Source: an uncultured Clostridia bacterium
Lineage (GTDB): Bacteria > Bacillota > Clostridia > Christensenellales > UBA1242
Direction of reading: 5' to 3'
Assembly: GCA_946615295.1 (NCBI GenBank)
Contig: CAMOHL010000022.1
Location: 1 to 9,282 of the forward strand
DNA: 9,282 nt
Made by a program: the position numbers and the translations under genes. The notes below the pieces were generated by a model. It had not been told where the DNA came from and searched no databases. It saw nothing but the letters and a program-made list of their open reading frames with translations. Below, piece after piece: positions 7,367 to 9,282 of the stretch (the first letter of the stretch is position 1; every line of letters starts with the position of its first letter).

Positions 7367-7395
7367 TTGATATTCTAAGTTTGAAGTGATATAAT
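7367..7395 (+). promoter_or_regulatory. SigA promoter of valS
   Basis: TTGATA (7367-7372) and a perfect TATAAT (7390-7395) are separated by exactly 17 bases, with an extended -10 TG at 7387-7388. Transcription would begin near 7402, giving a leader of about 37 bases. This is the best vegetative promoter in the window. Confidence 0.8.
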
Positions 7396-7427
7396 TTTGA
7401 TTGTTAATTTTATAATTTCATAAATTT

Positions 7428-7433
7428 GAGAGG
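7428..7433 (+). promoter_or_regulatory. Ribosome binding site of valS
   Basis: GAGAGG lies 5 bases before the ATG at 7439. The match to the Shine-Dalgarno is imperfect, but position and the good N-terminus of the protein support this start. Confidence 0.6.
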
Positions 7434-7438
7434 TTACA

Positions 7439-9282
7439 ATGTTAGACAAAAAATACATAGCATTAGAAAAAGAAAAAAAATGGCAAGACTATTGGTTTGA
7501 TAATGATATCTACAAGTATTGCCCAGAAGGACACAAAACAACATATTCAATAGATACTCCACCTCCAACTTGCAACGGAAAAATTCATATGGGACATTTA
7601 TCTTCATATATGCACATAGAAACAATTGCAAGACATCACAGAATGAAGGGTGAAGCAGTTTATTTTCCATTTGGTTTTGATGACAACGGACTTCCAACAG
7701 AAAGATATGTTGAAAAGGTTATCAAAAAAAGAGCTCACGAACTTCCAAGAGCAAAGTTTATTGAAATTTGTTTGGACGAAACAAGAAAGTTAGAAGAAGA
7801 GTTTTTTGATTTGTATAAGGTTGCAGGTTTCAGTTGCAACTTAAAAACTCACTATTCTTCAATTGCTCCAAGAACACAAAAGATTTCACAAACATCATTC
7901 ATTGATTTGTATAACAAAGGGCTTGTTTATCATGCAGAATCACCAAGTTTGTGGTGCACTGAATGTAGAACAGCTTGTGCTCAATCAGAACTTGAAAACA
8001 AAGATATAGAAAGCACTTTCAACTATTTGAAATTCTATATTGAAGGAACACAGGATTATGTTGTTGTTGCAACAACAAGACCAGAAATGCTTTGTGGTGT
8101 TTGTTGTGTATTCATCAATCCAAAAGATGAAAAAAATCAACATTTGCTTGGCAAAAATTTGGTTGTTCCATATTTTGGCTATTCAGTTCCTGTTTTGCAA
8201 GACGATTTGGTTGAACTTGACAAGGGTTCTGGTGTGGTTATGTGTTGCACATTTGGAGACACTGTCGACAAAGAGTGGCAAAGAAAGCATAACCTTCCAA
8301 TCAAAAAGTGTTTTACTGACGATGGAAGAATGACTGAACTTGCAGGTGAATTTGAAGGACTTTCAATTTTGGATGCAAGACAACAAATAATAGAAAAACT
8401 TAAAGAAAACGATTTGCTCATAAAACAAGAAAACATTTGCCATGCCGTTTCAACTCACGAAAGATGTGGAACACCTGTTGAAATTGCAGTAAAAAAGCAA
8501 TGGTTTATTGATGTTTTGAGCCACAAACAAGAACTCTACGATGCAGGACTCAAACTCAATTGGTATCCACAAACAATGAGAGCGAGATATTTGAATTGGG
8601 TAGAAAACCTATCTTGGAATTGGTGTATTTCAAGACAAAGATATTTTGGAATTCCATTCCCAGTTTGGTATTGTAAAAATTGTGGCAAGGTTAAACTTGC
8701 AAACATTGAAGATTTGCCTGTTGACCCACTTAAAGATAGTCCAAAAACTCCTTGTGAATGTGGTTGCAACGAATTTGTTGGCGAAACCGATGTTATGGAC
8801 ACATGGGCAACATCAAGTTTAACACCACAAATTTCAACTGACCTTTACACACAAAAGGGCTTTGATGACACAATGGTTCCAATGAATTTGAGACCAAATG
8901 CTCATGATAACATAAGAGTTTGGGACTTCTACACAATAACAAAGAGTTTGTATCACTTTGGCAAACTTCCTTGGAAGGATTTGATGATTTCAGGATATGT
9001 TACAAGTGCAGACGGTTCAAAACTTGCAAAGTCAAAGGGCAACAGTCAAGACTCTCCACAAAACATAATCAAAAACTATTCTGCCGATGTTACAAGATAT
9101 TGGGCAAACAATATGACACTTGGAAAGGATACAGCATTTTCACTTGTTGAGTTTGACAATGGAAAAAAGCTTGTAAACAAAATTTGGAATGCATCGAAAT
9201 TTGTGCTTTCATTTTTGGAAGGATATGAACCAAAAGAAGTCAAGCTCGAAGCAATGGATAAGTGGATTTTGGAAAAGTATAA
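7439..9282 (+). CDS. valS: Valyl-tRNA synthetase, type 2, C-terminus beyond right edge
   Basis: Class I enzyme that charges tRNA-Val with valine and edits mischarged Thr. 614 codons are open to the window edge with no stop; the family is roughly 800-900 residues, so the end of the anticodon-binding domain is missing. Visible in order: PPPTCNGKIHMGH with the HIGH motif as HMGH (50-53), FDDNGLPTER, the editing domain (VATTRPEMLCG, later CTFGDTVDKEW), ISRQRYFGIPFPVWYC, a zinc-ribbon-like set of cysteines (CKNC, then CECGC), DVMDTWATSSLTPQ, RPNAHDNIRVWDFYT, and the KMSKS loop written KLAKS (528-532). NNGLPTER-type and AHDxIR motifs place it in the type-2 family known from actinobacteria, rickettsiae and archaea, not the usual Bacillus type. 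An SD-like GAGAGG and its own promoter precede it. Confidence 0.94.
   Translation, partial: MLDKKYIALEKEKKWQDYWFDNDIYKYCPEGHKTTYSIDTPPPTCNGKIHMGHLSSYMHIETIARHHRMKGEAVYFPFGFDDNGLPTERYVEKVIKKRAHELPRAKFIEICLDETRKLEEEFFDLYKVAGFSCNLKTHYSSIAPRTQKISQTSFIDLYNKGLVYHAESPSLWCTECRTACAQSELENKDIESTFNYLKFYIEGTQDYVVVATTRPEMLCGVCCVFINPKDEKNQHLLGKNLVVPYFGYSVPVLQDDLVELDKGSGVVMCCTFGDTVDKEWQRKHNLPIKKCFTDDGRMTELAGEFEGLSILDARQQIIEKLKENDLLIKQENICHAVSTHERCGTPVEIAVKKQWFIDVLSHKQELYDAGLKLNWYPQTMRARYLNWVENLSWNWCISRQRYFGIPFPVWYCKNCGKVKLANIEDLPVDPLKDSPKTPCECGCNEFVGETDVMDTWATSSLTPQISTDLYTQKGFDDTMVPMNLRPNAHDNIRVWDFYTITKSLYHFGKLPWKDLMISGYVTSADGSKLAKSKGNSQDSPQNIIKNYSADVTRYWANNMTLGKDTAFSLVEFDNGKKLVNKIWNASKFVLSFLEGYEPKEVKLEAMDKWILEKY

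Noticed and set aside
7434..8802. Antisense open frames opposite valS
   Set aside because: The plus strand here is one continuous conserved valyl-tRNA synthetase frame, so these are shadows.

Overview
The window is AT-rich (Arg almost always AGA, Gln CAA, standard code with no TGA read as Trp) and looks like chromosomal core sequence of an endospore-forming, low-GC Firmicute (Bacillota), probably a clostridial or uncultured gut lineage. The best lineage evidence is the leftmost gene, a minus-strand 5' part of sigG, the forespore sigma factor found only in spore formers. The genus cannot be named from what is visible.

Layout. (1) 1-359, minus strand: first 119 codons of sigG, with a good ribosome site and a possible SigF-type promoter just upstream. 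(2) 360-663: a very AT-rich divergent intergenic region holding the promoters of sigG and ftsH. (3) 664-3500, plus strand: ftsH, a membrane AAA+ zinc protease with a long charged tail, followed 14 bases later by an unrecognised single-pass membrane protein. This pair ends at a clear intrinsic terminator (3502-3531). (4) 3633-7272: two half-transporters that together form a heterodimeric ABC exporter. The first carries the degenerate Walker B and switch residues, the second the degenerate signature, as in TM287/TM288. A terminator-like hairpin follows. (5) 7439-9282: a valyl-tRNA synthetase gene with a near-consensus SigA promoter, running off the right edge (614 codons visible).

The genes form separate transcription units rather than one pathway: sporulation control (sigG), membrane protein quality control (ftsH and its partner), export (ABC pair) and translation (valS). 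I see no mobile element, CRISPR array, tRNA, rRNA, phage gene or defence system, and no exotic new system. The most interesting points are local: a hairpin between the Shine-Dalgarno and the AUG of the gene after ftsH, with the ftsH stop codon in its loop; the possible forespore promoter of sigG; the unrecognised ftsH neighbour; and a ValRS of the type-2 (archaeal/actinobacterial-like) family in a spore former, with an altered KMSKS loop and no room for a T-box behind its promoter.
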